A stretch of 6,009 bases of DNA, from assembly GCA_018818365.1 (NCBI GenBank), contig JAHISH010000288.1, positions 1 through 6,009 on the forward strand, given 5' to 3'. Every line of letters starts with the position of its first letter. Position 1 is the first letter of the stretch. The notes beneath the pieces are model-generated. The model saw only the letters and a program-made list of their open reading frames with translations. It did no database searches and had not been told where the DNA came from. The stretch comes from Candidatus Omnitrophota bacterium. Its GTDB lineage: Bacteria > Omnitrophota > Gorgyraeia > Gygaellales > Profunditerraquicolaceae. Shown piece after piece: positions 5,954 to 6,009 of this stretch. The position numbers were made by a program, and so were the translations under genes.

Positions 5954-6009
5954 TTAATCGGAATGGTAATCTGTAACTTCTACCACGCAAACCTCGGTAA
6001 CTCCAGCCA
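5954..6009 (-). CDS. HigB/RelE-like toxin, C-terminal end only (runs off the window)
   Basis: The minus-strand frame entering from the right edge encodes AGVTEVCVVEVTDYHSD and stops with TAA at 5956-5954. The ending VVEVTDYH matches the conserved C-terminus of HigB-like toxins of the RelE/ParE superfamily (typically a DVEIVDYH-like strand), which cleave mRNA on the ribosome. The stop lies 2 bp before the ATG of a HigA-type gene, in the toxin-first order typical of higBA loci. Only 17 codons are visible, so intactness and activity cannot be judged. The call rests on a short motif plus a matching neighbour, each supporting the other. Confidence 0.65.
   Translation of the reverse strand, partial: AGVTEVCVVEVTDYHSD

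Noticed and set aside
5952..5990. Extension of the HigA-type protein to the in-frame TTG at 5990
   Set aside because: It would add 13 residues unlike the family and overlap the toxin gene. The ATG at 5951 fits the 2-bp spacing after the toxin stop.

Overview
The window is a bacterial chromosome fragment in which every convincing gene lies on the minus strand. Nothing in it names the organism. Moderate G+C, a GH94 phosphorylase paired with a small membrane protein, and compact spacing would fit an uncultivated bacterium such as a member of Omnitrophota, but that is only a guess.

Read in the direction of transcription (right to left), the window opens with the last 17 codons of a HigB/RelE-type toxin (6009-5954). 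Two bases later comes a 359-residue HigA-type antitoxin that joins an XRE helix-turn-helix to an ImmA/IrrE zinc peptidase (5951-4872). After 70 bp follows a DUF4238 protein (4801-3752). A hairpin with a T-rich tail at the end of the DUF4238 gene probably closes this three-gene unit. The unit looks AT-richer than the genes to its left, as expected for a mobile toxin-antitoxin or defence cassette.

The 576-bp gap 3176-3751 has no credible protein gene but many minus-strand transcription signals. A near-consensus promoter (TTGATA, 16 bp, TATAAT; 3636-3609) is followed by a run of strong hairpins and a textbook intrinsic terminator (3411-3373). Together they outline a structured RNA of about 230 nt. 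A second promoter (TTGCAA, 17 bp, TATAAT; 3292-3264) follows, then a purine-rich leader and another terminator hairpin (3211-3188) only 12 bp before the next gene. The last arrangement looks like an attenuator.

The left half is a tight two-gene unit: a YdjM/DUF457-like membrane protein (3175-2717), then, 4 bp later, an 893-residue GH94 sugar phosphorylase (2712-31). A perfect TTGACA-16-TATAAT promoter overlaps the end of the phosphorylase gene. A perfect Shine-Dalgarno (13-5) follows at the window edge, so another minus-strand gene starts just outside.
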